NCBI GenBank assembly: GCA_020636535.1
Contig: JACJXT010000011.1
Location: 558,001-622,000, forward strand
Origin: Chitinophagales bacterium
Lineage (GTDB): Bacteria; Bacteroidota; Bacteroidia; Chitinophagales; JADIYW01
Reading direction: 5' to 3'
Length of the DNA: 64,000 nucleotides
The position numbers and the translations under genes are program-made. Positions 36,076 through 47,577 of the stretch are shown piece by piece (position 1 is the stretch's first letter; every line of letters begins with the position of its first letter). The notes below the pieces were generated by a model, which was not told where the DNA came from, made no database searches, and saw only the letters and a list, made by a program, of their open reading frames with translations.

Positions 36076-36429
36076 TTTATAATATGTATCTATTGAGTTA
36101 AAAGGTATCATTCTTGAAAATTTCGTAGTAAAACGAAGAGATTTTTATCAGGAAACTCAAATCTTATTACAGCAGGAACAGCAATCGGTTATAAAAAAGA
36201 TTTCCAATAAAGCATGCCTGTCGGTAGGCAGGTTGAGAAAGACAATTTTTATTTTGTTCTAATAAATGCACAACAGGTAGAGATATATACAAGCATACCA
36301 AACACATGTAAACTAGATTTCCAAACAAATTTTTAAAAAAAATAAAAATAAATCAAAAAAATAAGTCCTTGTAAAATAAGGGATTCAGCACTCTTAACAA
36401 TCACATAAAATATTTTTTTTCAAAAAAGC
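36076..36429. other. Noncoding leader before the rRNA promoters
   Basis: AT-rich, no gene supported. A small hairpin TGCCT-GTCGGT-AGGCA lies at about 36215. Nothing else was recognised. Confidence 0.4.
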
Positions 36430-36459
36430 TTGACGAATAAAAAAAATAGACTACCTTTG
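36430..36459 (+). promoter_or_regulatory. rRNA operon promoter P1
   Basis: TTGAC at 36430-36434 and TACCTTTG at 36452-36459, 17 bases apart, fit the -33/-7 consensus; CAC follows the -7 box as at rplS. Confidence 0.75.
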
Positions 36460-36573
36460 CACTCGCTTTTAACAAAAAGCACACAATTAAAAGTTCTTTG
36501 GCTAATCAAAATGTAGGAATAAAAAAAATAAAAATTTTTATCCACACATGGTGAATTAATCAAAAAAAGTTTT

Positions 36574-36581
36574 TATCTTTG
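36574..36581 (+). promoter_or_regulatory. rRNA operon promoter P2 (-7 box)
   Basis: TATCTTTG followed by CAGTCCG, 116 bases before 16S; identical -7 box to rplS. No strong -33 was seen. Confidence 0.6.
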
Positions 36582-36611
36582 CAGTCCGTTTTGAAAGAAA
36601 CGACAATGAAG

Positions 36612-36623
36612 AAAGTTCTTTGA
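36612..36623 (+). promoter_or_regulatory. BoxA-like antitermination site, 16S leader
   Basis: AAAGTTCTTTGA recurs (with small changes) at 36489-36499 and before 23S at 38553-38563 (AAAGTTCTTTGACATATTGG). This position and repetition fit the rRNA BoxA antitermination signal. Confidence 0.65.
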
Positions 36624-36696
36624 ATTATTGGAGAAACAAATAAGGTTTGTTATCAGAGAGAAATACACAACTCAAAATCAATTTCAAAAATTTATT

Positions 36697-38222
<1,526 letters not shown>

Positions 38223-38367
38223 TAGAGTTTATCTCTCTAATTATATAACAAACCTGTTTCTCCTTTATAATATACACATAGATCTAGAATAGAATTTCTA
38301 TTCTGTCTGTAGTTCCCAAGATCGCTGTGCCTTAAAGCCAGCATCATCAGGTAGGGAAACTGTAAAC

Positions 38368-38441
38368 AGTCCCATAGCTCAGTTGGTTAGAGCGCTACAC
38401 TGATAATGTAGAGGTCAGCAGTTCAAATCTGCTTGGGACTA
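38368..38441 (+). tRNA. tRNA-Ile (anticodon GAT)
   Basis: Acceptor arms AGTCCCA/TGGGACT, D-arm TAGCTCAGTTGGTTAGAG, anticodon stem CTACA/TGTAG with loop CTGATAA, T-arm GCAGTTCAAATCTGC. CCA is not encoded. It lies in the 16S-23S spacer, the usual place in Bacteroidota rRNA operons. Confidence 0.96.
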
Positions 38442-38459
38442 CTTAAGATTTCGATCTAT

Positions 38460-38533
38460 GGGGAATTAGCTCAGCTGGCTAGAGCACCTGCCTTGCACGC
38501 AGGGGGTCGTCGGTTCGACTCCGACATTCTCCA
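38460..38533 (+). tRNA. tRNA-Ala (anticodon TGC)
   Basis: Acceptor arms GGGGAAT/ATTCTCC, anticodon stem CCTGC/GCAGG with loop CTTGCAC, T-arm GTCGGTTCGACTCCGAC. CCA is not encoded. 18 bases after tRNA-Ile. Confidence 0.96.
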
Positions 38534-38552
38534 CTTTTCCGTTTGTACGGAT

Positions 38553-38563
38553 AAAGTTCTTTG
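38553..38563 (+). promoter_or_regulatory. BoxA-like antitermination site, 23S leader
   Basis: AAAGTTCTTTG upstream of 23S, continuing ACATATTGGACAA; the same motif as in the 16S leader. Confidence 0.6.
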
Positions 38564-38605
38564 ACATATTGGACAATTCTAAAAAGAAAATTTAAATAAT
38601 AAGTT

Positions 38606-41497
<2,892 letters not shown>

Positions 41498-41553
41498 AAC
41501 TTATTATTTTGTCCAATGTGTTAAAATATATACATGAAAATGTAAAATCTTTT

Positions 41554-41662
41554 AATGGCGATTATTGCAAGGGTGTTCACCTCTTCCCATCTCGAACAGA
41601 GAAGTTAAGCCCCTTAGCGCCGATGGTACTGCCTTTAGGTGGGAGAGTAGGTCGTCGCCAAT
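41554..41662 (+). rRNA. rrf: 5S ribosomal RNA
   Basis: Terminal stem TGGCGA.../...TCGCCA, interior GGTGTTCACCTCTTCCCATC, TCTCGAACAGAGAAGTTAAG and GGTGGGAGAGTAGGTCGTCG, all typical of 5S. Followed nine bases later by the operon terminator. Confidence 0.95.
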
Positions 41663-41670
41663 TTTATTAT

Positions 41671-41698
41671 AACCCCGAAATTTTTTCGGGGTTTTTTA
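41671..41698 (+). terminator. rRNA operon terminator
   Basis: Stem AACCCCGAAA/TTTCGGGGTT, then TTTTTATTTTTT. Confidence 0.92.
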
Positions 41699-41730
41699 TT
41701 TTTTGTATTTTAGTACTCAAAATAGGTTTT

Positions 41731-42177
41731 ATGAAAACAATTGCAATTGCCTCAGATCATGCTGGTTTTAATTTGAAAGAATTATTAAAGAAAGACTATT
41801 TAAAAGGAAAGTATACTATTTTAGATATTGGTACGCATTCTTCTGAAAGTTGTGATTATCCAATTGTAGCACATGAAATAGCGATAGAAATTCTTAAAGA
41901 TAATGAGGTAGAATTAGGAGTTCTAATTTGTGGTTCTGGAAATGGTGTGGCAATAACTGCTAATAAACATGAACATATAAGAGCTGCCTTGTGCTGGAAT
42001 GAACAAATTGCAATTTTAGCAAGACAACATAATAATGCCAATATATTATGTTTACCAGCAAGGTTTATTTCTAATGAAGATGCTATTACCATAGTAGATT
42101 GCTTTCTAAATACAAATTTTGAAGGAGGAAGACATCAACGAAGAGTTGATTTAATTGATATTACTGAAAACTGCTAG
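41731..42177 (+). CDS. rpiB: Ribose-5-phosphate isomerase B
   Basis: Interconverts ribose-5-phosphate and ribulose-5-phosphate in the pentose phosphate pathway. 148 residues from the ATG at 41731; the frame is open through the 5S gene and its terminator, which is not coding. N-terminal KTIAIASDHAGFNLKELLKK holds the phosphate-binding DHAG. The catalytic Cys67 is in GVLICGSGNGVAITANK. CWNEQIAILARQHNNANILC and FEGGRHQRRVDLI complete the family pattern. Length matches RpiB/LacAB. It is the first gene after the rRNA operon, with no clear promoter seen other than the T-rich tract after the terminator. A GTTGGTGT/ACACCAAC hairpin starts on its stop codon. Confidence 0.96.
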   Translation: MKTIAIASDHAGFNLKELLKKDYLKGKYTILDIGTHSSESCDYPIVAHEIAIEILKDNEVELGVLICGSGNGVAITANKHEHIRAALCWNEQIAILARQHNNANILCLPARFISNEDAITIVDCFLNTNFEGGRHQRRVDLIDITENC

Positions 42178-42367
42178 TTGGTGTGTGAAACACCAACCAA
42201 GGCGAGGATATTTATCCCAAATTACGCATTCTTTCTATACCATGAGTTGCACGCATGGTTACTCAAATTGAAGTATTTCACTAAATAGGAAGTACTACGC
42301 ACTTCCTATTTATTAGTACTAGCTTTTAATACCATTACTTGTTAAAAAATAGTCCAATATAAAACAA

Positions 42368-42390
42368 AAACTGCGTAGCAGTTTAACCTC
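42368..42390 (+). repeat. GC-GTA-GC hairpin, followed by AACCT
   Basis: AAACTGC-GTA-GCAGTTT, then AACCTCATTAGAAA. Seven-bp perfect stem. Confidence 0.7.
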
Positions 42391-42417
42391 ATTAGAAAAA
42401 AGTAAAGCAATATAAAA

Positions 42418-42440
42418 ATGCCGCGTAGTGGTATAACCTT
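42418..42440 (+). repeat. GC-GTA-GT hairpin, followed by AACCT
   Basis: ATGCCGC-GTA-GTGGTAT (two G-T pairs), then AACCTT. Confidence 0.7.
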
Positions 42441-42492
42441 TTATAGTTAGTTTTTGGACTAATTTGTATTAGCTAATGGTATAAGTAGTAAA

Positions 42493-42515
42493 GCGTGGCG
42501 TAGCCATGCAACCTT
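42493..42515 (+). repeat. GC-GTA-GC hairpin, followed by AACCT
   Basis: GCGTGGC-GTA-GCCATGC (one G-T pair), then AACCTT. The stem is unrelated to the other members. Confidence 0.7.
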
Positions 42516-42662
42516 AAAAACAAACAAAATGAAAAACTATATTTTCTAATGCGTAATTTGGGTTTATTGTGTAAGGAAACTTCCGACAGCACAGGGAAAA
42601 TCAATGCGTCCATTGCGAAATTTTGAGAGGAACGAACAAAATTGTGGCAATCTCAAACTATG

Positions 42663-42757
42663 TGTATCGATCTAAAAAAGTTTACAGTTATTTAGTAAGG
42701 ACACGAACCATGGCGTAGCTATTTATTGTCGGAAGGAAACTTCCGACAGCACAAGGA
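42663..42757 (+). repeat. 95-bp direct repeat, copy 1
   Basis: TATCGATCTAAAAAAGTTTA to the hairpin GTCGGAAG-GAAA-CTTCCGAC and AGCACAAGGA. About 85% identical to 43263-43356 by eye. It includes ACACGAACCATGGCGTAGCT. Confidence 0.85.
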
Positions 42758-42762
42758 ATGTA

Positions 42763-42970
42763 ATGACTAATTTATCGGGCGAAGAGCAACGCCCATTGGG
42801 CAGCGTACAATGTCAGCTCGGCACAGTTGTTTGCCCACTTGGCAACCTTTAGTTCTGACTTGGCTTGACAGTTTGCCCTGTGGGCATGATGCAATGCCTA
42901 TAAGGCAGAGGGCATTGCCCGTTGGGCACAGCTTAATGCCTGCTGGGCATAGAGCATTGCCCAGTTAAGA
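42763..42970. repeat. 21-bp-period palindrome array 1 (about 9 units)
   Basis: 13-bp cores of form TGCCCnnnnGGCA are centred at 42796, 42817, 42838, 42859 (decayed), 42880, 42901, 42922, 42943 and 42964 (half): a constant 21-bp step. Best cores are TGCCCTGTGGGCA (42874), TGCCTATAAGGCA (42895), TGCCCGTTGGGCA (42916) and TGCCTGCTGGGCA (42937). A leader TTTATCGGGCGAAGAGCAAC precedes the first. Confidence 0.85.
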
Positions 42971-42994
42971 ACACTTTGCTATTGCTTAATGTAA

Positions 42995-43075
42995 TGATTA
43001 ATTTATTGGGCGAAGAGCAATGTCCGTTGGGCAGTGTGCAATGTTAGCTGGGCATAGTTGTTTGCCCAGTTGGCG
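42995..43075. repeat. 21-bp-period palindrome array 2 (3 units)
   Basis: Cores centred at 43027 (TGTCCGTTGGGCA), 43048 (TGTTAGCTGGGCA) and 43069 (TGCCCAGTTGGCG). The leader TTTATTGGGCGAAGAGCAAT is nearly identical to that of array 1. Confidence 0.8.
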
Positions 43076-43262
43076 ACACTTCGTTATCACTCCCTGTAAC
43101 GGTTTGCTGGCTGATGTTGTTTGTGTAGACACGAACCATGGCGTACCTCTTTTTCTCGTCTATACTGAGTGAGGTACTTACTCGTCATGTTGAGCGAGGT
43201 ACGAGCGAAACATCCCCTTATTAATCGAAGGAGACGCTTCGTTGCACTCAGCGTAGACGAAT

Positions 43263-43356
43263 GTATCGTCCTAAAAAAAGTTTACAGTTGTTTCGTGCGG
43301 ACACGAACCATGGTGTAGCTATTTATTGTCGGAAGGAAACTTCCGACAGCACAAGA
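43263..43356 (+). repeat. 95-bp direct repeat, copy 2
   Basis: Starts TATCGTCCTAAAAAAAGTTT and ends with the same GTCGGAAG-GAAA-CTTCCGAC hairpin as copy 1, 600 bases downstream of it. Confidence 0.85.
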
Positions 43357-43385
43357 ATCACTCAGTGTAACGCTTTGCTTGTTTC

Positions 43386-44921
43386 TCAACCAGCCCAGTT
43401 GGCTCTGTCTAAGCTTCTAAATTGTATGGCTTCGGCGATGTGTTTCGTAGAAATATTTTCGGTATGGTCTAAATCGGCAATGGTTCTTGCTACTTTTATA
43501 ATTCTGTCATAAGCTCTTGCACTCAACTGTAATTTACTCATTGCTTGATTAAGTATTGCTTGTACATTGTCATCAAGTGTACAATATTTTCTAGTTTGTG
43601 TAGCACTCATTTGTGCATTACAATAGATATTTTCTGTATCAAATCGTTCTGTCTGAATTTTTCTAGCAGCTATGACTCTTGCTTGTATCATTTTACTCGA
43701 TTCTCCTTTTTCATTATTCGTTAATTCGTTCAAAGCAACAGGAATAACTTCTACATGTAAATCAATTCTATCTAATAATGGTCCTGAAATTTTGTTGAGA
43801 TATTTTTGTACAGCACCAGGCGGACAAGTACACGATTTAATAGGATGATTGTAATATCCGCAGCTACAAGGATTCATACTGCCTGCTAAAACAAATCGAC
43901 TATCGAAGTCTACTGCAATCTTTGCTCTTGAAATGGTTACTTTTCCATCTTCCATTGGCTGACGCATCACTTCTAATACACTGCGTTTAAATTCTGGCAA
44001 TTCATCTAAAAATAAAACACCATTATGTGCTAAAGAAATTTCGCCAGGTTGCGGATAGCTTCCACCACCAACTAAAGCTACATCTGAAACAGTATGATGT
44101 GGTGCTCTAAAAGGTCGTTCTCTTATAATGGCTGTATCTCCGTTTAATTGTCCAGCTACCGAATGGATTTTAGTGGTTTCTAAAGCTTCTCTAATGGTTA
44201 AAGGTGGCAAAATAGAAGGCAAGCGTTTGGCGAGCATGGTTTTACCAGCACCAGGCGGACCAATTAAAATAATATTATGTCCACCAGCTGCAGCAACTTC
44301 TAAAGCTCGTTTAATATTTTCTTGTCCTTTTACATCTGCAAAATCAATATCTAAGCCATTGGTATTACTATGATAGTTAAAATCTATATCGCTTTTGGTT
44401 GTACTAAACTCCATATCACCAGATAAAAAATGTACCACTTCATTGATGTGTTCCATGCCATAGACTTTAATGCCTTCTACTACAGCTGCTTCTTTAGCAT
44501 TTTGTTTTGGTAAAATGATGCCTTCAAAACCGTCTCGTTTTGCTTGTAATGCAATAGGTAAAGTTCCTCTTATTGGTTGAAGTATGCCATCTAAAGATAA
44601 TTCACCCATTATAATGTATTTTGATAGTAAATCGGTGTGCAATTGTTCAGAAGCAACTAAAATACCAATAGCAATAGGTAAATCGTAGGCAGAACCTTCT
44701 TTTCTAATATCTGCTGGAGATAAATTGATAATAATTTTAGTTCTTGGCATTCTGTAAAAGTTATGTGTTAATGCACTTTCTACTCTACTCCAACTTTCTT
44801 TAATAGCATTATCAGGCAATCCTACTAAAAAATACTTGGTGCCTTTGCATACATTTACTTCTACTGTAATAGGCACAGCATCTACACCATAAACAGCACT
44901 ACCATAAGCTTTTACTAACAT
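43386..44921 (-). CDS. comM: YifB/ComM family Mg-chelatase-like AAA ATPase
   Basis: 511 residues, full length. ComM is a hexameric helicase that promotes branch migration of DNA taken up during natural transformation; in non-competent species its role is less clear. The N-terminal Lon-like domain (AVYGVDAVPITVEVNVCKGT, LVGLPDNAIKESWSRVESAL) precedes the AAA core. Walker A GPPGAGKTMLAKRLP is near residue 220, Walker B is VLFLDELPEFKRSVLEVMRQ, and FRAPHHTVSDVALVGGGSYP is family-specific. The C4-type zinc segment SMNPCSCGYYNHPIKSCTCP is intact. The C-terminal Mg-chelatase lid has LQLSARAYDRIIKVARTIAD and ISTKHIAEAIQFRSLDR. It stands alone next to the noncoding repeat island, with the stop only 30 bases from the second direct repeat. 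Confidence 0.96.
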   Translation of the reverse strand: MLVKAYGSAVYGVDAVPITVEVNVCKGTKYFLVGLPDNAIKESWSRVESALTHNFYRMPRTKIIINLSPADIRKEGSAYDLPIAIGILVASEQLHTDLLSKYIIMGELSLDGILQPIRGTLPIALQAKRDGFEGIILPKQNAKEAAVVEGIKVYGMEHINEVVHFLSGDMEFSTTKSDIDFNYHSNTNGLDIDFADVKGQENIKRALEVAAAGGHNIILIGPPGAGKTMLAKRLPSILPPLTIREALETTKIHSVAGQLNGDTAIIRERPFRAPHHTVSDVALVGGGSYPQPGEISLAHNGVLFLDELPEFKRSVLEVMRQPMEDGKVTISRAKIAVDFDSRFVLAGSMNPCSCGYYNHPIKSCTCPPGAVQKYLNKISGPLLDRIDLHVEVIPVALNELTNNEKGESSKMIQARVIAARKIQTERFDTENIYCNAQMSATQTRKYCTLDDNVQAILNQAMSKLQLSARAYDRIIKVARTIADLDHTENISTKHIAEAIQFRSLDRANWAG

Positions 44922-45039
44922 TTTTATTAATAAGACGCAGAATAGTGTGTTTTTCCATAAATAAATTTACTAACAATAGTGAAATACTTCTTTGGTTAAG
45001 AGTTTTCATTTTATTATACATTTACACCAAACACCATTT

Positions 45040-46167
45040 ATGTTTATTGATTTTGTTGCTCCTTTAGATGACACTACTATTCAAGAATTACAGCGTTCTA
45101 ATCCTAATAAAAAACAGAGTATTGTACCGTATTACGATGGAATGCCTCTTGATGCTTTTAGCATTGCGATGGTTGGTATTAATGATTATAATAGACATGA
45201 AGCGTTTAAAGGTGTGGAAAATGCGAGTAGCAGTGTTAGGAGAGTACTTTACCAATATGAACAGTTTACAAATGGTGTTCAACTGTTAGATTTAGGAAAT
45301 ATTATAGCTGGCGAAACATTTAATGATTCGTTGGTTGCACTTAGAGAAGTGATTAAAGATTGTATTAAAAATAATATTATACTAATTATTATTGGTGGAG
45401 ATAATGAATGTGTGAAAGCACAATATGAAGCCATGAAAATTTTTGAAGCACCAATAAAAGTAGCTTATGTTTCTTCTAACAATAAAATATATATTGATAA
45501 TAATTATATAAAATTATTTTTGAATGATGTTGATTTAAACGCATTACATTTTATAGCGTTACAATCGTATATGTATAGAAGCGATTTTTTTAGTGCATTA
45601 GATGATAGTAAATTGAAACAGCTTAGAGTTGGTAAAATTAGAGCTAATTTATATGAAGCAGAACCTTTAATTAGAGAAGCAGATTTAATGGCTTTTGATA
45701 TTAGTGCCATTCGATTTTCTGATGCACCTGCACAGTTAATGCCATCGCCAAATGGTTTGTTTGGTGATGAAGCTTGTGCTATTGCAAAGTTTGCTGGTAT
45801 GAGTGAGTTTATAAATAGTTTTGGAATTTATAATTATTTTCCTAATAATGACAAACATTTAGTTACAGCACAACAAATTGCTCAGATGATTTGGTATTTT
45901 ATGGAAGGAGTTTCTGTGAGAACAAAAGATTACCCAATTACAGATATGAACCAGTTTGACCAATTTACTATACACCATGATGATATGCCTAATGATTTAG
46001 TTTTCTTAAGAAGTAAGAAAACAGAACGCTGGTGGATGCAAATTTTTACAGAGCATAATGGCATTCAGAAACACGAGTTGATACCTTGTACTTATCAAGA
46101 TTATTTATTGGCAAAGCAATTAGAAATTCCAGAAGCATATATTAAAGCTATGAATTTGTTGGTATGA
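45040..46167 (+). CDS. Arginase/formimidoylglutamase-fold protein with degenerate metal site
   Basis: 375 residues from the ATG at 45040, which starts the family N-terminus (MFIDFVAPLDDTTIQELQRS). The overall ureohydrolase fold is recognisable: AFSIAMVGINDYNRHEAFKG, NIILIIIGGDNECVKAQYEA, and LMAFDISAIRFSDAPAQLMP with the late Asp-x-x-x-x-x-x-Asp pair. However, the manganese site is damaged. The GGDHS motif reads GGDNE (about residues 119-123), and the DAHxD strand is replaced by KVAYVSSNNKIYID. It is therefore probably not an active arginase. Related proteins stand beside T9SS genes in other Bacteroidota. It is convergent with murF across about 60 bases. Activity is inferred absent from missing ligands only. 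Confidence 0.82.
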   Translation: MFIDFVAPLDDTTIQELQRSNPNKKQSIVPYYDGMPLDAFSIAMVGINDYNRHEAFKGVENASSSVRRVLYQYEQFTNGVQLLDLGNIIAGETFNDSLVALREVIKDCIKNNIILIIIGGDNECVKAQYEAMKIFEAPIKVAYVSSNNKIYIDNNYIKLFLNDVDLNALHFIALQSYMYRSDFFSALDDSKLKQLRVGKIRANLYEAEPLIREADLMAFDISAIRFSDAPAQLMPSPNGLFGDEACAIAKFAGMSEFINSFGIYNYFPNNDKHLVTAQQIAQMIWYFMEGVSVRTKDYPITDMNQFDQFTIHHDDMPNDLVFLRSKKTERWWMQIFTEHNGIQKHELIPCTYQDYLLAKQLEIPEAYIKAMNLLV

Positions 46168-46226
46168 TGCTATGTTTCGGTCTGTGAGGACACAGTCGGA
46201 TAAGAAAGTTTAAAACTTTGACAATG

Positions 46227-47513
46227 TTATTGGGTTATCAATTTTTCTAACTGCATGCCTCTTGATGCTTTAATTAAAATTTCGGCGTCTTTAAATGTTT
46301 GTTGGTTGAACCAAGCAACGGCTTCATCTGTGGTTTCAAATTTTAAAACTGATTCATTGCTTTCACAGTTATAGAATAATTTTCCTACTAATACTATAGT
46401 ATTAAATTTGTATTTTTCTATTTCATTTACGATGTACTGATGTTCTGCCTGAGCTGCTTCGCCTAGTTCAAACATATCACCTAAAATAACTATTTTATTG
46501 GTCGATTTACTTTTTGCAAAATTTTGTAATGCATGATACATACTCGTTGGATTGGCATTATAGCAATCTAATATTACTTTGTTTTGATGCCAATCAATTA
46601 CTTGCGACCTAGAGTTAGTAGCTTGGTAAGCTTCAATTGCCATTTTTATAGTAGTGGTTGGAATTTCAAAGAATTTACCAATACCAATGGCACATAAAAT
46701 ATTATCTAAGTTGTAATTACCATAAAGTGTAGACGCAATTTTTGTATTATCTATATCAAGTGTGATGCTTGGAAACTCTTGTAATATGGTAAAATGAGTA
46801 GTTAATATACTATGAAAACCATAGGAATATTTATTGGCAATTTGTTTTTCTTTTATTAGTGCTATAATATTTTCATCATTAATATTATAAAAAACTATTC
46901 CATCATTTGCTTTTAGATAGTCAAATAATTCGCCTTTTCCTTTCTTTACACCTTCTATTCCACCAAAACCTTCTAGGTGAGCTTTGCCAATATTAGTAAT
47001 TAGTCCATGTGTTGGTTGAGTAAACTTGCAGTAGCTTTTAATTTCTTCTTGATGATTTGCACCCATTTCTATTACAGCAATTTCAGTATTGCTTGGCATT
47101 GCTAAGAGTGTTAGCGGAATACCAATATGGTTATTTAAATTGCCTTTGGTAAAGTGTGTTTTGTATTTTGTAGTCAATACGGTACTTAATAACTCTTTCG
47201 TAGTTGTTTTTCCGTTAGAACCTGTTAGTGCAATTACAGCTTTTGGTGCTACTTGTTGTCTGTGATGCAATGCTAGTTGTTGTAGTGTTGCTAAAACATC
47301 ATCGACTAAAATATATTGCTCATTTATTTGGTATTTTTTTTCATCAATTATCGCATAGCTTGCTCCATCTTGTATTGCTTTAGTAGCGTATTCATTTCCA
47401 TTGAAGTTACTTCCTTTTAAAGCAAAGAATATACTATTATCATATACTTTTCTGCTGTCTGTAACTACTCCTGTACTTTGTAAAAAGAGTGTGTAAAGTT
47501 GTTTGATTTCCAT
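46227..47513 (-). CDS. murF: UDP-N-acetylmuramoyl-tripeptide--D-alanyl-D-alanine ligase
   Basis: Adds D-Ala-D-Ala to the UDP-MurNAc tripeptide, the last cytoplasmic step of peptidoglycan precursor synthesis. 428 residues, somewhat shorter than E. coli MurF (452) but all three domains are present. The ATP-binding motif TGSNGKTT is at residues 97-104; VIEMGANHQEEIKSYCKFTQ and HGLITNIGKAHLEGFGGIEG are the central-domain motifs (the latter with the carbamylated-Lys region). VILDCYNANPTSMYHALQNF and KIVILGDMFELGEAAQAEHQ mark the C-terminal domain. It lies downstream of gldJ on the same strand, an order seen in gliding Bacteroidota, but a terminator separates the two. Confidence 0.96.
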   Translation of the reverse strand: MEIKQLYTLFLQSTGVVTDSRKVYDNSIFFALKGSNFNGNEYATKAIQDGASYAIIDEKKYQINEQYILVDDVLATLQQLALHHRQQVAPKAVIALTGSNGKTTTKELLSTVLTTKYKTHFTKGNLNNHIGIPLTLLAMPSNTEIAVIEMGANHQEEIKSYCKFTQPTHGLITNIGKAHLEGFGGIEGVKKGKGELFDYLKANDGIVFYNINDENIIALIKEKQIANKYSYGFHSILTTHFTILQEFPSITLDIDNTKIASTLYGNYNLDNILCAIGIGKFFEIPTTTIKMAIEAYQATNSRSQVIDWHQNKVILDCYNANPTSMYHALQNFAKSKSTNKIVILGDMFELGEAAQAEHQYIVNEIEKYKFNTIVLVGKLFYNCESNESVLKFETTDEAVAWFNQQTFKDAEILIKASRGMQLEKLITQ

Positions 47514-47524
47514 TAGTATAAAAA

Positions 47525-47557
47525 TAAAAAAAGTCCTGATAATTGTATCAGGACTTT
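47525..47557 (-). terminator. Intrinsic terminator of gldJ
   Basis: Perfect 12-bp stem AAAGTCCTGATA/TATCAGGACTTT (47530-47557) with loop ATTG. Read on the minus strand it is followed by a T-rich run (TTTTATTTT), so it ends the gldJ message 20 bases after its stop and just before the murF start. Confidence 0.85.
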
Positions 47558-47577
47558 CTATTATTTAAAGCAAAATA

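Larger units (their letters stand above)
42216..42562. repeat. 347-bp noncoding element with 15-bp terminal inverted repeats
   Basis: CCCAAATTACGCATT at 42216-42230 is perfectly inverted at 42548-42562; same termini as the element at 9031. Inside are a 13-bp minus-strand stem with GTA triloop (42283-42311), three plus-strand hairpins with GC-GTA-G(C/T) apices, and an inner TAGTCCAA/TTGGACTA inverted repeat (about 42349 and 42454). Confidence 0.7.
42178..43385. other. 1.2-kb noncoding repeat island
   Basis: No gene is supported. In order it holds the inverted-repeat element 42216-42562 with GC-GTA-GC hairpins, a 95-bp direct repeat (42663-42757 and 43263-43356), two 21-bp-period palindrome arrays (about 42763-42970 and 42995-43075), and three TCGGAAG-GAAA-CTTCCGA-type hairpins. 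It is much richer in G and C in the palindrome arrays than its surroundings. Confidence 0.85.

Noticed and set aside
41509..41730. In-frame extension of rpiB
   Set aside because: It runs through 5S rRNA and the rRNA terminator; RpiB proteins begin at the ATG at 41731.
42771..42973. About 66-codon frame of heptapeptide units through palindrome array 1
   Set aside because: A 21-bp repeat keeps a frame by arithmetic. The encoded residues vary more than the palindrome, and there is no good start; kept only as an alternative in the finding.
42763..43075. CRISPR array
   Set aside because: Period is only 21 bp, cores are degenerate palindromes and the 8-bp links are too short for spacers.
43261..43512. 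83-codon plus-strand frame across the second 95-bp repeat and the end of comM
   Set aside because: Half is repeat sequence and half is antisense to the conserved comM C-terminus; no start context or protein family features.
46168..46226. Terminator between the arginase-fold gene and murF
   Set aside because: Only weak hairpins (such as AAAGTTT/AAACTTT) without a clear T-tract on either strand.
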